From: Stutzerimonas stutzeri
GTDB lineage: Bacteria; Pseudomonadota; Gammaproteobacteria; Pseudomonadales; Pseudomonadaceae
NCBI RefSeq assembly: GCF_015291885.1
Contig: NZ_CP036186.1
Location: forward strand, 3,065,001-3,129,000
Direction: 5' to 3'
DNA length: 64,000 nucleotides
Positions 38,917 through 49,834 of the stretch are shown here, one piece after another. The notes beneath the pieces were generated by a model. That model was given only the letters and a program-made list of their open reading frames with translations. It was not told the DNA's origin and did not search any database. A program made the position numbers and the translations under genes. Position 1 is the stretch's first letter. Every line of letters begins with the position of its first letter.

Positions 38917-39432
38917 ATGCCGCGTCGTTTTTTCAAACGCTACATGCCGCACCCCGATCGCATCAAGACTAACAAGTCGCTGCGTTTTCTTGGCGCGCTG
39001 ATTCACGATCCGAATCTCTGGCATCTCAATCGACATTCGGTAGCCCGCGCGATGGCGACTGGCTTGTTCTGGGCAATGATACCCATACCGATGCAGATGG
39101 CCGCAGCAGCTCTCTGCGCCCTACCCTCGCGGGCAAACCTGCCAATCGCAGTAGGCCTTGTCTGGCTGACCAATCCGCTCACCATGCCGCCTGTGTTCTA
39201 TTGCAACTACAAGATTGGCACCTGGCTGCTGGATACTCCGGCGTCCAGCATGCCCGCAGAGCTGAGCCTGGCCTGGGTGCGGTACATGCTGCAGCACAAC
39301 TGGCAACCGCTGTACCTGGGCTCACTGGTCAGCGGAGTGGTTCTTGCGATACTCGGTTATGTACTCACACAGGCCTACTGGCGCTGGTGGGTTGGGCGCA
39401 GCTGGCGCAAGCGCCAGAATGACCGCCGCTAA
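38917..39432 (+). CDS. DUF2062 membrane protein
   Basis: 171 residues: MPRRFFKRYMPHPDRIK, then LNRHSVARAMATGLFWAMIPIPMQM and LVWLTNPLTMPPVFYCNYKIG, the DUF2062 signature. Three hydrophobic segments follow the family layout, with a last span at about 140-160 and a basic tail. The function is unknown. It converges with lolE, with only 7 bp between stops, and is divergent from comEC, the same setting as in P. aeruginosa. Confidence 0.92.
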   Translation: MPRRFFKRYMPHPDRIKTNKSLRFLGALIHDPNLWHLNRHSVARAMATGLFWAMIPIPMQMAAAALCALPSRANLPIAVGLVWLTNPLTMPPVFYCNYKIGTWLLDTPASSMPAELSLAWVRYMLQHNWQPLYLGSLVSGVVLAILGYVLTQAYWRWWVGRSWRKRQNDRR

Positions 39433-39439
39433 GCGTAAA

Positions 39440-40684
39440 TCACTCGTAGCGCAGCGCCTCGGCGGGCTGAGTCTGCGCGGCACGCCAAGCCGGATAGAGC
39501 GTCGCCAGAAAGCTCAGGCTCAACGCAGCGACAGAAACCAGTACAACATCCTCCAAACGTAGCTCCGATGGCAGCGTGCTGATGAAGTAAACGTCAGAAC
39601 TGAAGATATGCTGACCTGATACTTTCTCCAGCCAAGTGACCAGCGCGCTCACGTTCAGCGCTCCAAGTACACCCAGAACCACACCGATCACCGTACCGCT
39701 GAAGCCAATGATGCTGCCCTGGACCATGAAGATCGCCATGACCTGCCGGGGCGTAGCACCCAAGGTGCGCAGGATGGCGATGTCGGCACGTTTGTCGGCA
39801 ACAACCATAATGAGGGTCGCGATGATATTGAACGCCGCCACAGCGACGATGAGCATCAACAGCAGACCTATCATGGTCTTTTCCATCTTCATCGCGCTGA
39901 ACAGACTGCCCTGCGTGTACGACCAGTCCTCGACGCGAAAACCATCCCCCAGCGAGGCACTGACCTGCGCGGCCACTTCCGGTGCTCGATAAAGATCGCT
40001 CAACTTGAGCCGCACGCCCTGCACCTGCTCTGGTGCCCAGCGATGAATTTGCGCGGCATCAGCGCGGTGAATCATGCCCAGACTGCCATCCAGATCGGCG
40101 CCAACCTTGAACACTCCAACCACATTCAAGCGCTGCATGCGGGGCGTGACGCCACCAGGCGAAGAGCTGACCTCCGGCACGATCAACGTCAATTTGTCAC
40201 CCAGCTTCAGCCCGAACCGCCTGGCGGTCATCAGCCCGATAATGACGCCAAACTCGCCGGGCTTAAGGTCGCCCAGACTTCCGCCGACCAAACGCGAACC
40301 GACGATGGACACATCTGCTTCGGCCTGCGGATCGATACCGCTGATCTGGATCGGCTGCATGCTGCCCTTGAACGACAGCATGCCCTCGAGCTGCGTCACC
40401 GGCGCCATGCCGACAACTTGCGGATGCGCGGCTAGACGCGCCGCGACGGCCTGCCAATCATCGAGCGGCTGATCACCGATAACCGTCGCATGCGGCACCA
40501 TGCCAAGAATCCGCGAACTCATCTCGCGCTGGAAACCGTTCATTACCGACAGCACCATGATCATCGCCAGCACTCCGAGCGCCAGGCCGATCAATGAAGT
40601 CAGGGAAATGAACGAGATGAAGTGATTGCGTCGCTTTGCACGGGTATAGCGACTGCCAATGAAAACACTCAGGGGCCTGAACAT
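39440..40684 (-). CDS. lolE: Lipoprotein-releasing permease, LolC/LolE family (second copy)
   Basis: 414 residues with four membrane spans and a large periplasmic loop (about 45-265). It starts [20 protein letters not shown] and has the MacB-like FtsX domain, with [25 protein letters not shown] in the cytoplasmic loop. With its paralogue (41390-42637) and the ATPase LolD it extracts lipoproteins from the inner membrane and hands them to LolA. It overlaps the lolD stop by 1 nt (TAATG). Whether this copy is the LolE or LolC type is inferred from gene order only. Confidence 0.92.
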   Translation of the reverse strand: MFRPLSVFIGSRYTRAKRRNHFISFISLTSLIGLALGVLAMIMVLSVMNGFQREMSSRILGMVPHATVIGDQPLDDWQAVAARLAAHPQVVGMAPVTQLEGMLSFKGSMQPIQISGIDPQAEADVSIVGSRLVGGSLGDLKPGEFGVIIGLMTARRFGLKLGDKLTLIVPEVSSSPGGVTPRMQRLNVVGVFKVGADLDGSLGMIHRADAAQIHRWAPEQVQGVRLKLSDLYRAPEVAAQVSASLGDGFRVEDWSYTQGSLFSAMKMEKTMIGLLLMLIVAVAAFNIIATLIMVVADKRADIAILRTLGATPRQVMAIFMVQGSIIGFSGTVIGVVLGVLGALNVSALVTWLEKVSGQHIFSSDVYFISTLPSELRLEDVVLVSVAALSLSFLATLYPAWRAAQTQPAEALRYE

Positions 40685-41382
40685 TATTCGACCACCAAAC
40701 GCCCGTCTTCCAGCCGCAGGATCTGATCCATCTGCGCGGCGAGTTGACGATCATGGGTAACCACCAGGAAGGCAGTCTGCAATGATGTACTTAGCTCGAG
40801 CATCAGATCCTGAATGCCCTGGGCTGTGTGGTGATCGAGGTTGCCAGTGGGCTCATCGAGCAATACCAAGGCGGGCTCGTTCACCAATGCTCGGGCGATG
40901 GCAACGCGCTGCCGCTCGCCACCCGAGAGCTCTGCCGGCTTGTGCTCGAGGCGATGTCCGAGCCCAACCCGTTGGAGCAGCGCTGCAGCCCGCTGGCGCG
41001 CTTCCGGGATGGGAGCCCGGCCTATCAGCAGCGGCATGCAGACGTTTTCCAGTGCGGTGAACTCGGCAAGCAAATGATGGAACTGGTAAACGAAGCCAAG
41101 CGCCCGATTGCGCAATAGCCCACGATCCTTTTCGTTGAGGGCCGATAGCTCTTCACCGGCCAGCCAGACGCTGCCCTCGCTCGGGGTATCCAGGCCACCT
41201 AGCAGATTGAGCAACGTGCTCTTGCCCGAGCCGGAGCTACCGACAATGGCAACGCGCTGCCCCGGGAAAAGCTCCAGCTGCAACCCAGCCAGCACCTCGA
41301 CCGATTCAGGACCCTGCTCGTACCGCTTGCCCAGATTGCGGCAGCTCAGTACCGCCTGCGTTTGCGAAGACTGCTCGTTCAT
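40684..41382 (-). CDS. lolD: Lipoprotein-releasing ABC ATPase LolD
   Basis: 232 residues from [19 protein letters not shown]. Walker A is [20 protein letters not shown], the Q-loop is in [14 protein letters not shown], the signature is [16 protein letters not shown], and Walker B is [12 protein letters not shown]. An ATG at 41397 overlaps the lolC stop (ATGAGTGA) and is the alternative start; GAGCGGG precedes 41382. It drives LolC/LolE. It is flanked on both sides by the two permease genes, a layout kept across gammaproteobacteria. Confidence 0.96.
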   Translation of the reverse strand: MNEQSSQTQAVLSCRNLGKRYEQGPESVEVLAGLQLELFPGQRVAIVGSSGSGKSTLLNLLGGLDTPSEGSVWLAGEELSALNEKDRGLLRNRALGFVYQFHHLLAEFTALENVCMPLLIGRAPIPEARQRAAALLQRVGLGHRLEHKPAELSGGERQRVAIARALVNEPALVLLDEPTGNLDHHTAQGIQDLMLELSTSLQTAFLVVTHDRQLAAQMDQILRLEDGRLVVE

Positions 41383-41389
41383 AACCCGC

Positions 41390-42637
41390 TCACTCATAAC
41401 GAAGCGCCTCTGCCGGCTGTGTGCGTGCGGCACGCCAAGCCGGATACAGGGTCGCGAGAAAACTCAGGACCAACGCCGCGACACAGACCTGGATGACATC
41501 CGCAGCCATCAGCCGTGAAGGCAAGTAGTCGATGAAATAGACATCGGCGCTCAGAAACTTATGTCCGATCAGGCGCTCCAGGCCGGCAATCCAGCTGCTC
41601 ACGTTGACCGCTGCGAACATGCCAAGCAACGCGCCGACCAGCGTACCGACGACACCGATCACCGTACCCTGCACCATGAAGATCGCCATAATCTGCTTCG
41701 GCGTCGCGCCAAGGGTGCGCAGGATGGCGATATCCCCGCGCTTGTCGGTTACGACCATGACTAAGGTCGAAATAATGTTGAACGCCGCAACCGCAACGAT
41801 CAGCAGCAGAAGTAGGCCGATCATCGCCTTCTCCATACGGATCGCCTGATAGAGGTTGCCGTGAGTGCGGGTCCAATCACGAGAAAAGAAGTCGTCGCCA
41901 AGCTGCCCAGCGAGTTCCCAAGCAATGCGCGGTGCCTGGAACAAGTCGTCGAAACGTAGACGCAACCCTTGCACCTGATCCGGCTGCCAACGCTGCAAAC
42001 GGGCGATGTCGGCGATGTTGGCCAGGGCGACGTAGCCGTCGATCTCGCCCGCTCCCACGTGGAAGATACCGGTCACCGTAAAGCGCTTCATGCGCGGGAA
42101 CATTCCCGCTGGCGTCACGGTTACCTCGGGCGCCACGAAGGTGATCTTGTCGCCAACGCCCGCACCAAGCTTGGCGGCAGCCTTATCGCCGATGATGATG
42201 CCGAAATCCCCGGGGGCCAGATCGTCCAGCGAACCTTCACGAAAGAACTGATCGATGATCGACACCTGCCGTTCGGCTTGGGGATCCACGGCATTTATCA
42301 GGATTTTGGTGACCTGTCCCTGATGGGTTAGAAGTCCCTGACTCTGGATGAACGGCGCTGTGGCAGTAACCTGGGCATGCTGCTCGAGACGCGAGCCCAG
42401 TGTCTGCCAGTCGCTGATCGGCGTCGGGCTTTCGATGGTCGCGTGCGGAACCATACCAAGCACGCGAGTGCGCATTTCGTGGTCAAAACCGTTCATCACC
42501 GATAGCACGACAATCATTACCAGGACGCCGAGGGCTAACCCGATCATCGAGGTCAAGGAAATGAAGGAAACGAAAAGACTACGACGTCTGGCGCGGGTGT
42601 AACGCGCTCCGATGTATACGGACAGCGGTCTGAACAT
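41390..42637 (-). CDS. lolC: Lipoprotein-releasing permease, LolC family (first copy)
   Basis: 415 residues with the same architecture as the lolE copy. It starts [20 protein letters not shown] and has [25 protein letters not shown]; the two proteins are clearly paralogous along their length. Periplasmic domain about 47-270. LolC is the subunit that recruits LolA through its Hook loop. The start at 42637 matches the paralogue's N-terminus, and the upstream open frame is discarded. It is the first gene of the unit; the 91 bp before the divergent PilZ-like gene should carry its promoter. Confidence 0.93.
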   Translation of the reverse strand: MFRPLSVYIGARYTRARRRSLFVSFISLTSMIGLALGVLVMIVVLSVMNGFDHEMRTRVLGMVPHATIESPTPISDWQTLGSRLEQHAQVTATAPFIQSQGLLTHQGQVTKILINAVDPQAERQVSIIDQFFREGSLDDLAPGDFGIIIGDKAAAKLGAGVGDKITFVAPEVTVTPAGMFPRMKRFTVTGIFHVGAGEIDGYVALANIADIARLQRWQPDQVQGLRLRFDDLFQAPRIAWELAGQLGDDFFSRDWTRTHGNLYQAIRMEKAMIGLLLLLIVAVAAFNIISTLVMVVTDKRGDIAILRTLGATPKQIMAIFMVQGTVIGVVGTLVGALLGMFAAVNVSSWIAGLERLIGHKFLSADVYFIDYLPSRLMAADVIQVCVAALVLSFLATLYPAWRAARTQPAEALRYE

Positions 42638-42728
42638 AAATCGACGGGTTCGCTGGCGGGAAGAAACTAACATGCAGCTGACGCAACCGCGGGGCCTGAT
42701 ACACTCTGGCCACTGCTGCTAACCGGGT

Positions 42729-43307
42729 ATGGTCATGCCGACACAAGACACTGAAGAACGCCGCGAATACTACCGTATCGAAGATCACGTGGCACTGGAA
42801 ATCATCCCGGCGAGCCAGAACGAAGGCTCATGTAGCGAGCCTCTGCCGCCGCTATTCAGCCTGCTTGGCGAGCTGCACCAGCTCGATTTCGAGGCGCAGC
42901 ATTTGTTGCGCCAGATTGCCGAGAGCAACCGTACGCTAGCGAACTACCTGAAGGTCCAGAACAAGCGAATCGAGCTTCTAGGCCAGGCGTTGGCTCAGGA
43001 CCTGCTGAAAGATCAGGGCGCGCCACAGCCTGTGGTGTTATCCGAGGGAGGCATCAGCTTCGCCAGTGACAAGCCGCTAAGCAACGGTGAGGTCCTCACC
43101 CTGAAGCTGATACTGCTGCCGCAAGGGCTTGGGCTGCTGCTGGAAGCACGGGTCATTTATTGCACAAGCATGGACGATGGACGCTATGACATCGGCACGG
43201 AGTTCGAAGCGTTGACTGATGCACAGCGACAGCTGCTCGCACGGCATATCCTGCAGAAACAGGCGCTGGAGCGGCGTCTGGCCCTGGAAAGCCTGCAAGG
43301 AGATTGA
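42729..43307 (+). CDS. PilZ-domain-like protein
   Basis: 192 residues. The start has an RxxxR-like motif in EERREYYRIEDHVALEI. A helical stretch about 40-95 (FEAQHLLRQIAESNRTLANYL) follows. The C-terminal beta part has LSEGGISFASDKPLSNGEVLTLKL, similar to the PilZ second motif, but with Val where Asp/Asn is usual (VLSEGG), so c-di-GMP binding is uncertain. ATGs at 42729 and 42735 are both possible. It heads a three-gene set with the small secreted protein and glpQ-like gene, 3 bp apart from the former. Confidence 0.82.
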   Translation: MVMPTQDTEERREYYRIEDHVALEIIPASQNEGSCSEPLPPLFSLLGELHQLDFEAQHLLRQIAESNRTLANYLKVQNKRIELLGQALAQDLLKDQGAPQPVVLSEGGISFASDKPLSNGEVLTLKLILLPQGLGLLLEARVIYCTSMDDGRYDIGTEFEALTDAQRQLLARHILQKQALERRLALESLQGD

Positions 43308-43310
43308 CCA

Positions 43311-43619
43311 ATGCGCCACCTGGCGACCCTGTTCGTAGCACTGACATTCAGCCCTGGCCTGTTTGCCGAAGACATTCGCATACCCGTTGGTCAGCAAGGC
43401 CTGCCGGAAATGACAATGCCATCGCGTGGCGATACAAAAACCGAGGTACTGGATAGCTTCGGGCTCGCCGATGAAGAGCGCCCTACCGTGGGTCAGCCAC
43501 CTATCACTCGCTGGGACTACCGAGAGTTCTCGGTATATTTCGAAGGCGACCGCGTCATCAACAGCGTACGTCACCACCAGCGCCCTCAGTTAACGCCGAA
43601 GGAAGACCTATACCCGTGA
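43311..43619 (+). CDS. Small secreted protein, possibly BamE/OmlA-like
   Basis: 102 residues. A signal peptide (MRHLATLFVALTFSPGLFA) is followed by a short domain: RGDTKTEVLDSFGLADEERPTVG, with ITRWDYREFSVYFEGDRVINSV. The pattern of a short helix entering a conserved Gly, then a W-x-Y strand and V-x-FEGDRV strand recalls SmpA/OmlA (BamE) domains, but I cannot confirm this. No lipobox. It overlaps the phosphodiesterase start by 4 nt, so the two are coupled. Confidence 0.78.
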   Translation: MRHLATLFVALTFSPGLFAEDIRIPVGQQGLPEMTMPSRGDTKTEVLDSFGLADEERPTVGQPPITRWDYREFSVYFEGDRVINSVRHHQRPQLTPKEDLYP

Positions 43620-44341
43620 CCCTCATCTACGGCCACCGCGGCGCAAAAGGCGAAGCGCCGGAAAATACCCTGGTGAGCTTCGTACAATGCCTGCAGCATG
43701 GCGTGCGTCGCTGCGAGCTGGATCTGCACCTGTCCCGCGATGGTGAGCTGATGGTCATCCACGACCCGACGCTCAAGCGCACTACAGGTCGACGCGGAAA
43801 GGTCACGCAACATGATGCCGACGATCTGTCCGGCTATGACGCGCGCCAGGGTGGCCCCGGATGGAAAGAACCCTGCCCTATCCCGCGCCTGAGCGAGCTA
43901 TTCGAAAAATGCGATTTCGAACATTGGCAGCTTGAAGTGAAAAGCGCCTCGCGGGTTCGGGCTGCGCGTACGGTAATGGCGATCAGGGAGCTCGCCGAGC
44001 GACATCAGATGCTCGATCGCATCACCGTAACATCCAGCTCAAGAGAGGTGCTTCGCGCCCTGAACCGGCTGGCACCGGAGATCTCGCGGGGACTCGTTGC
44101 CGAATACAACTGGCTGGATCCGCTGAAGGTGGCCCGTCAGTATGGCTGTGAGTTACTCGCGCTGAAGTGGACTTTATGCTCGCCGGAACGGCTGGAAAAA
44201 GCGCGCAAACAAGGTTTGCATGTATCGGTATGGACGGTTAACGAGCCTGCGCTGATGCGCCGCCTTGCCGATTTCGGGGTCGACAGCCTGATCACGGATT
44301 ATCCGGGCCTGGCAGTTACCACCCTTGCCCAAGCCCGATAA
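43616..44341 (+). CDS. Glycerophosphodiester phosphodiesterase
   Basis: 241 residues from a GTG start that overlaps the previous stop (GTGA). GDPD motif: IYGHRGAKGEAPENTLVSF (about 4-22), with the catalytic HR, the metal glutamate in CELDLHLSRDGELMVIHDPTL, and the second histidine in that segment. LEVKSASRVRAARTVM and VWTVNEPALMRRLADFGVDSLITDYP follow. There is no signal peptide, so it is a cytoplasmic UgpQ-like enzyme that releases glycerol-3-phosphate. It ends 24 bp before a strong hairpin. Confidence 0.95.
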   Translation: MTLIYGHRGAKGEAPENTLVSFVQCLQHGVRRCELDLHLSRDGELMVIHDPTLKRTTGRRGKVTQHDADDLSGYDARQGGPGWKEPCPIPRLSELFEKCDFEHWQLEVKSASRVRAARTVMAIRELAERHQMLDRITVTSSSREVLRALNRLAPEISRGLVAEYNWLDPLKVARQYGCELLALKWTLCSPERLEKARKQGLHVSVWTVNEPALMRRLADFGVDSLITDYPGLAVTTLAQAR

Positions 44342-44364
44342 GATTTAAAGTCAACTGCAGTGCG

Positions 44365-44393
44365 GGTCCGACAGCACAAATCGCTGTCGGACC
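44365..44393. terminator. Bidirectional hairpin between phosphodiesterase and sth
   Basis: Perfect 11-bp stem (GGTCCGACAGC 44365-44375 / GCTGTCGGACC 44383-44393), 7-nt loop ACAAATC, between converging genes. No T run follows, so it may act with Rho or as an RNA 3' end stabiliser. Confidence 0.75.
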
Positions 44394-44488
44394 ACCCTCA
44401 CCTGATCAGAAGCTCTCCCGGTTTGGCCAGTGCCAATCGCGAGAATCGCCCTCCTCTCCAGCCGATTCAGGCCACCGACTGGAGCCGC

Positions 44489-45883
44489 TCAAAAAAGCCG
44501 GTTGAGCCCATCGAACGCAGCGACCCGATAAGCTTCCGCCATCGTCGGGTAGTTGAACGTGGTGTTGACGAAGTACTTGATGCTGTTTGCCTCGCCCTTC
44601 TGATTCATGATCGCCTGGCCGATATGCACGATCTCCGACGCCTGATAACCGAAGCAGTGAACGCCAAGCACCTCCAGCGTTTCTCGGTGAAAGAGGATCT
44701 TCAACATGCCAACGGGTTCGAAGGAAATCTGCGCCCGCGCCATGCTCTTGAAGAACGCCTTGCCTACTTCGTAAGGGATCTTGGCCTGGGTCAGCTCGCG
44801 TTCGTTCTTACCGATAGAGCTGATCTCGGGAATGGTGTAGATGCCTGTCGGCACGTCGTCGACGAAACGCCAAGAGTCGTTGTTGACGATACTGCCGGCC
44901 GCCGAACGACCCTGGTCGTAGGCCGCACTGGCCAGCGATGGCCAGCCAATCACGTCGCCAGCAGCATAGATGTTGCCGATTTCAGTGCGGTAGTGCTCGT
45001 CGACCTGAACCTGACCTCGGCCGTTTGCTTTGAGCCCGATGTTCTCCAGCCCAAGCTTGTCAGTGTTGCCGGTGCGCCCGTTGCTCCATAGGAAAGCATC
45101 GGCCTTGATCTTCTTGCCCGACTTGAGGTGCAGGATCACGCCGTTTTCCAGCCCTTCGACCCGTTCGTACTCTTCGTTGTGACGAATCAGCACGTTGTTG
45201 TTGCGCAGGTGATACCCCAACGCATCGGAAATCTCGTCATCCAGAAAGCTGAGCAGTTGTTCGCGGTTGTCGATCAAGTCGACCAGCACGCCGAGCCCAC
45301 TGAAAATCGATGCATATTCACAACCGATAACACCGGCTCCGTAAATAATCATCCGGCGCGGTGTGTGGCTCAGGGTGAGAATGGTGTCACTGTCGTAGAT
45401 ACGCGGATGACCGAAGTCGACGTCTGCAGGACGGTATGGACGTGAACCGGTGGCAATCACGAACTGGTTCGCAACGAGCTTTTCAACCATGCCATTGAGG
45501 CATACGACTTCCACGCTCTGCTCATCGGAAAAGCTGGCGGTGCCAAAGAAGGTGTCGATACGGTTGCGCGCGTAGTAGGAAGTGCGGGAGGTGACCTGCT
45601 TGCTGATAACCTTCTCGGCGCTTTTCAGCACGTCAGGGAAGGAGAACCAGCGCGGCTCGCCGATCTGGCGGAATAGCGGATTGGTGTTGTACTGCATGAT
45701 CTGCCGCACCGAGTGCCGCAGGGCCTTGGACGGAATGGTACCCAAGTGCGTGCAGTTACCCCCAACCAGCGGACGGTTGTCTACCACGGCGACCTTGCGC
45801 CCGGCCTTGACGGCGTTGATCGCCGCACCCTCCCCGGCCGGACCGGAACCCAGTACCACTACATCGTAGTTATAGACCGCCAT
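44489..45883 (-). CDS. sthA: Soluble pyridine nucleotide transhydrogenase
   Basis: 464 residues. FAD motif [16 protein letters not shown] (about 9-24). The active-site-like loop is [16 protein letters not shown]; its first cysteine (C44) remains but the second is Thr, the known mark of SthA as against lipoamide dehydrogenase and glutathione reductase. NAD motif [19 protein letters not shown], then [15 protein letters not shown]. It transfers hydride between NADPH and NAD+. AGGAG precedes the ATG at 45883. The 156 bp upstream separate it from nqrM. Confidence 0.97.
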   Translation of the reverse strand: MAVYNYDVVVLGSGPAGEGAAINAVKAGRKVAVVDNRPLVGGNCTHLGTIPSKALRHSVRQIMQYNTNPLFRQIGEPRWFSFPDVLKSAEKVISKQVTSRTSYYARNRIDTFFGTASFSDEQSVEVVCLNGMVEKLVANQFVIATGSRPYRPADVDFGHPRIYDSDTILTLSHTPRRMIIYGAGVIGCEYASIFSGLGVLVDLIDNREQLLSFLDDEISDALGYHLRNNNVLIRHNEEYERVEGLENGVILHLKSGKKIKADAFLWSNGRTGNTDKLGLENIGLKANGRGQVQVDEHYRTEIGNIYAAGDVIGWPSLASAAYDQGRSAAGSIVNNDSWRFVDDVPTGIYTIPEISSIGKNERELTQAKIPYEVGKAFFKSMARAQISFEPVGMLKILFHRETLEVLGVHCFGYQASEIVHIGQAIMNQKGEANSIKYFVNTTFNYPTMAEAYRVAAFDGLNRLF

Positions 45884-46039
45884 ATACACTCCTGAAAACG
45901 CAACGGCATACGCCGCTGCTGTCAACTAATTCGCCGATACTCAAGGCCACCATCCGACGTAAGCCCTCAAGCGCCGCGCTCCACGTCTTTACCGTGGCAC
46001 GCGACCGTCAGCCTCTGGCTGAAGGCGTGACGCGGCGCA

Positions 46040-46267
46040 TCAACGCTTGGTGGCATCGTAGGCAAGATCGGCATTACCCGCGTTCTTCGCCTCGTTCACT
46101 TCCTCGCACTTCTCACGGCTTCCGCCGCAGATGGAGCATTCCTTTTCGATACCAAGATTAGCGATACCACCGCAGGACCCCGCGATAGGCTTGCGCCCCA
46201 TTATTACGCCGATGGCCATTCCAAAGACGACGAGCAGCATCACCAAGAAAACCAGTAACCAAGTCAT
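46040..46267 (-). CDS. nqrM: Na+-NQR maturation protein NqrM
   Basis: 75 residues. One membrane helix (about 3-24) is followed by a conserved cysteine set: GRKPIAGSCGGIANLG and CSICGGSREKCEE (former DUF539). NqrM is needed to insert the Fe centre between NqrD and NqrE. It is the last gene of the operon and overlaps apbE by 4 nt. The tail is charged and variable. It is easily missed because of its size. Confidence 0.93.
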   Translation of the reverse strand: MTWLLVFLVMLLVVFGMAIGVIMGRKPIAGSCGGIANLGIEKECSICGGSREKCEEVNEAKNAGNADLAYDATKR

Positions 46268-47316
46268 TGCTCTACTCCCGCACCGAACAGCTCATCGAAG
46301 GCCTTGGTGCTAGTTGTGACGAAACCCTGCCCTTCACGGACGACGAAGAACGCGGCAATCCCATTGCGTTCGGCAAGCGCTAGCCCTTTCTCAGGACCAA
46401 GCACCATCAACGCGGTGGACAACCCATCGGCACGCAAAGTCGATTTATCTATCACCGTAACCGCAGCTAGATGATGTTCGATCGGCTGGCCGCTCTGCGG
46501 ATCGAGCGTGTGCGAATAACGCCGACCATCGCGCTCGAAGTAATTGCGATAGTCGCCCGAGGTGGATACGCCCATGCCATCGAGCTCGACAATTTTCTGC
46601 GCTACGCGCTGATCATCTCGAGGCGCCTCGATCGCGATACGCCATGGCGAGCCGTCCGGCTTACGCCCCTCAGCTTTCAGCTCCCCAGTGATTTCCACCA
46701 GATAACTCTGTACGCCGAGAGCCTTCAAACGATCGATTACTAAGTCCACAGCATACCCGGCAGCAATGCTGTTGAAGTCCAACTGCAGCGCAACCGCCTT
46801 GCAAAGCCGATCACCATCGATGCTCAAGTGTTGCTGACCGGTTAGCGCTCGAGCTGCGCTGATATCCTCTGCCGAGGGAACACGTTCGCCCCGACCCTGT
46901 GGCCCGAAGCCCCAAAGGTTGAGCAACGGCTCGAGTGTAAGGTCGAATGCGCCATCACTGTCCGCCGAGAGCTGGCTGCCAGCTGCGACCAATTCGCGCA
47001 CCATATCCGGCATCGGTTCACAGCTGCCTGCTGGCAGCGCATTGAATCGCTCGACATCCGAATCGCTACGGTAGGTAGACAGTTGCTTGTCGAGCTGACC
47101 GAGGATGGCCTCGACCTCGCCGTGCAGCACTTCTTTGGCGGGGCCGTCGCCGCTACGCACATATTTGACCGTATAGGTACTGCCCATCGTAGGGCCAGTA
47201 AAGGCTTCCACCTTGTCCTGAAACAGACAGCCCGTCAGGGCTGCCGCGAGAGCGACAGCGATGACGGGCTGGAGGTACACGACAGCGAAAACAGGCCGCA
47301 GTGACGCTCGGATCAT
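46264..47316 (-). CDS. apbE: FAD:protein FMN transferase
   Basis: 350 residues. A lipoprotein signal with LTGC (Cys about 30) is followed by the ApbE domain: FTGPTMGSTYTVKYV, DFNSIAAGYAVDLVIDRLKA, and the Mg-binding VSTSGDYRNYFERDGRRYSH (DP in LDPQSGQPIEHH). It covalently attaches FMN to threonine in NqrB and NqrC, both encoded upstream. The gene starts 1 bp after nqrF and overlaps nqrM by 4 nt, which supports its dedicated role. Confidence 0.97.
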   Translation of the reverse strand: MIRASLRPVFAVVYLQPVIAVALAAALTGCLFQDKVEAFTGPTMGSTYTVKYVRSGDGPAKEVLHGEVEAILGQLDKQLSTYRSDSDVERFNALPAGSCEPMPDMVRELVAAGSQLSADSDGAFDLTLEPLLNLWGFGPQGRGERVPSAEDISAARALTGQQHLSIDGDRLCKAVALQLDFNSIAAGYAVDLVIDRLKALGVQSYLVEITGELKAEGRKPDGSPWRIAIEAPRDDQRVAQKIVELDGMGVSTSGDYRNYFERDGRRYSHTLDPQSGQPIEHHLAAVTVIDKSTLRADGLSTALMVLGPEKGLALAERNGIAAFFVVREGQGFVTTSTKAFDELFGAGVEQ

Positions 47317-47317
47317 G

Positions 47318-48541
47318 CTAGCCGCCGAAGTCGTCGAGCAGAATGTTTTCTGGCTCGACGCCTAGGTCGGTGAGCATCTTGATCACGGAAGCGTTCATCA
47401 TCGGCGGGCCGCACATATAGAACTCGCAATCTTCCGGAGCCGGATGATCTTTCAGGTAGTTCTCGTACAGCACGTTGTGGATGAACCCGGTCGGGCCTTC
47501 CCAGTTATCTTCCGGCAGCGGATCGGACAGCGCCAAGTGCCACTTGAAGTTGGGATTCTCGGCCTGCAGCTGGTCGTACTCTTCCACGTAGAACGCTTCA
47601 CGCATGGAGCGTGCGCCGTACCAGAAACTCATCTTACGCGTGGATTTCAGGCGCTTGAGCTGGTCGAAAATGTGCGAGCGCATCGGCGCCATACCGGCAC
47701 CGCCACCGATGAAGACCATTTCAGCGTCGGTATCCTTGGCAAAGAACTCACCGAACGGTCCGTAAACGGTGATCTTGTCGCCCGGCTTGAGGCTGAACAC
47801 GTAGGACGACATCTTGCCTGGCGGCAAATCATCCTTACCTGGCGGCGGCGAGGCGATACGGATATTGAACTTCACCAGACCGCGCTCTTCGGGGTAGTTG
47901 GCCATGGAGTAGGCACGAATGACGGTCTCGTCGCACTTCGATACATACTTCCACTGATCGAACTTGTCCCAGTCGCCGCGATACTCTTCCTGGATATCGA
48001 AGTCCTTGTAACGCACTTCATGCGGCGGACATTCCAGCTGCACGTAACCACCGGCACGGAAATCGACGTTCTCGCCTTCCGGCAGCTTGAGCGTCAGCTC
48101 CTTGATGAAGGTTGCAACGTTGGGATTGGAAACGACAGTGCATTCCCACTTCTTCACGCCGAACACTTCTTCCGGCACTTCGATCTTCATGTCCGCCTTG
48201 ACCGGGGTCTGGCAGGACAGACGCCAGCCCTCGCCCGCTTCGCGGCGGGTGAAGTGCGACTCCTCGGTAGGCAGCATCTCGCCGCCACCGCTCTCGACGA
48301 TGCACTTGCACTGCGCACAGGTGCCGCCGCCACCACAGGCGGATGAGAGGAAGATGTTGTTGGAAGCGAGCGTCTGCAGCAGCTTGCCACCAGCAGGGAC
48401 GGTAATGGTCCGCTCGCCGTTGATTTCGATGGACACGTCGCCGCTGGAAACCAGCTTGGCGCGTGCAGCCAGGATGATCACCACCAGCGCAAGCACGATG
48501 GCGGTGAACATACCGATGGCGAGGAAAATTTCGTAACTCAT
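47318..48541 (-). CDS. nqrF: Na+-NQR subunit F, NADH dehydrogenase
   Basis: 407 residues. An N-terminal membrane helix (about 4-25), then a plant-type [2Fe-2S] domain (about 35-125) with its cysteines in [15 protein letters not shown] and LSCQTPV, and a ferredoxin-NADP reductase-like domain. The last has the FAD motif [11 protein letters not shown], the NADH site [20 protein letters not shown], and the terminal [14 protein letters not shown]. It is the electron entry point. The start at 48541 precedes a clean membrane helix. Confidence 0.98.
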   Translation of the reverse strand: MSYEIFLAIGMFTAIVLALVVIILAARAKLVSSGDVSIEINGERTITVPAGGKLLQTLASNNIFLSSACGGGGTCAQCKCIVESGGGEMLPTEESHFTRREAGEGWRLSCQTPVKADMKIEVPEEVFGVKKWECTVVSNPNVATFIKELTLKLPEGENVDFRAGGYVQLECPPHEVRYKDFDIQEEYRGDWDKFDQWKYVSKCDETVIRAYSMANYPEERGLVKFNIRIASPPPGKDDLPPGKMSSYVFSLKPGDKITVYGPFGEFFAKDTDAEMVFIGGGAGMAPMRSHIFDQLKRLKSTRKMSFWYGARSMREAFYVEEYDQLQAENPNFKWHLALSDPLPEDNWEGPTGFIHNVLYENYLKDHPAPEDCEFYMCGPPMMNASVIKMLTDLGVEPENILLDDFGG

Positions 48542-48555
48542 CAGTCGTTCCGTCC

Positions 48556-49163
<608 letters not shown>

Positions 49164-49164
<1 letters not shown>

Positions 49165-49832
49165 TAGTAAGCCTCCTTGCTGGAGACTTGCGGCGCCATC
49201 TTGAAGGCAGGCTTCTCGACCTGCTCCTTCTTCCAGGCACGGATGCCCCAGATGAACAGGCCGATCAGGAAGAACGCCGAGGGCGGCAGCAGCATCATGC
49301 CGTTGGGCAGGTACCAGCCACCGTCATTGACGGCCGGCAGAATGGTGTAGCCCATCAGCTTGCCGGCGCCGGTCAGCTCGCGAATGATGCCCAGGGCGAT
49401 CAGCATCGCGCTGTAGCCCAGGCCGTTGCCGATACCGTCGAAGAACGACAGCAACGGGGGGTTCTGCATGGCGAAGGCTTCGGCACGCCCCATCACGATG
49501 CAGTTGGTGATGATCAGGCCAACGAACACCGACAGCTGCTTGGACAGCGAGAAGGCATAGGCCTTGAGCACCTGGTCAACCAGGATAACCAGCGAGGCGA
49601 TGATCACCATCTGCACGATCATGCGGATCGAGTTCGGGATCTGGCTGCGGATCATCGAGATGAACAGGTTCGAGAAGGCACAGACCAGGGTCAGCGCCAC
49701 CGACATGACCAACGCGGTGTTGAGGTTGGAGGTCACCGCCAGTGCCGAACAGATCCCGAGGATCTGCAGGCCAATGGGGTTGTTGTTGAAGATCGGGTTG
49801 AGCAGTACTTCTTTCACAGTGGGTTGCGACAT
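49164..49832 (-). CDS. nqrD: Na+-NQR subunit D
   Basis: 222 residues with six membrane spans: starts [20 protein letters not shown], and has the half-site cysteine motif [18 protein letters not shown], plus [17 protein letters not shown]. It pairs with NqrE to hold the iron centre. The ATG at 49832 has GGAGG 7 nt upstream; the next frame upstream is only a TTG codon away. It starts 2 bp after nqrC. Confidence 0.97.
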
Positions 49833-49834
49833 GA

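Noticed and set aside
39440..42637. lolC/lolE similarity as a recent duplication or assembly repeat
   Set aside because: The paralogues differ clearly at the protein level and the lolC-lolD-lolE order is ancient.
44342..44488. Possible tRNA or sRNA between the phosphodiesterase and sth genes
   Set aside because: Only one hairpin is present, with no promoter or cloverleaf; it is best read as a transcript end.
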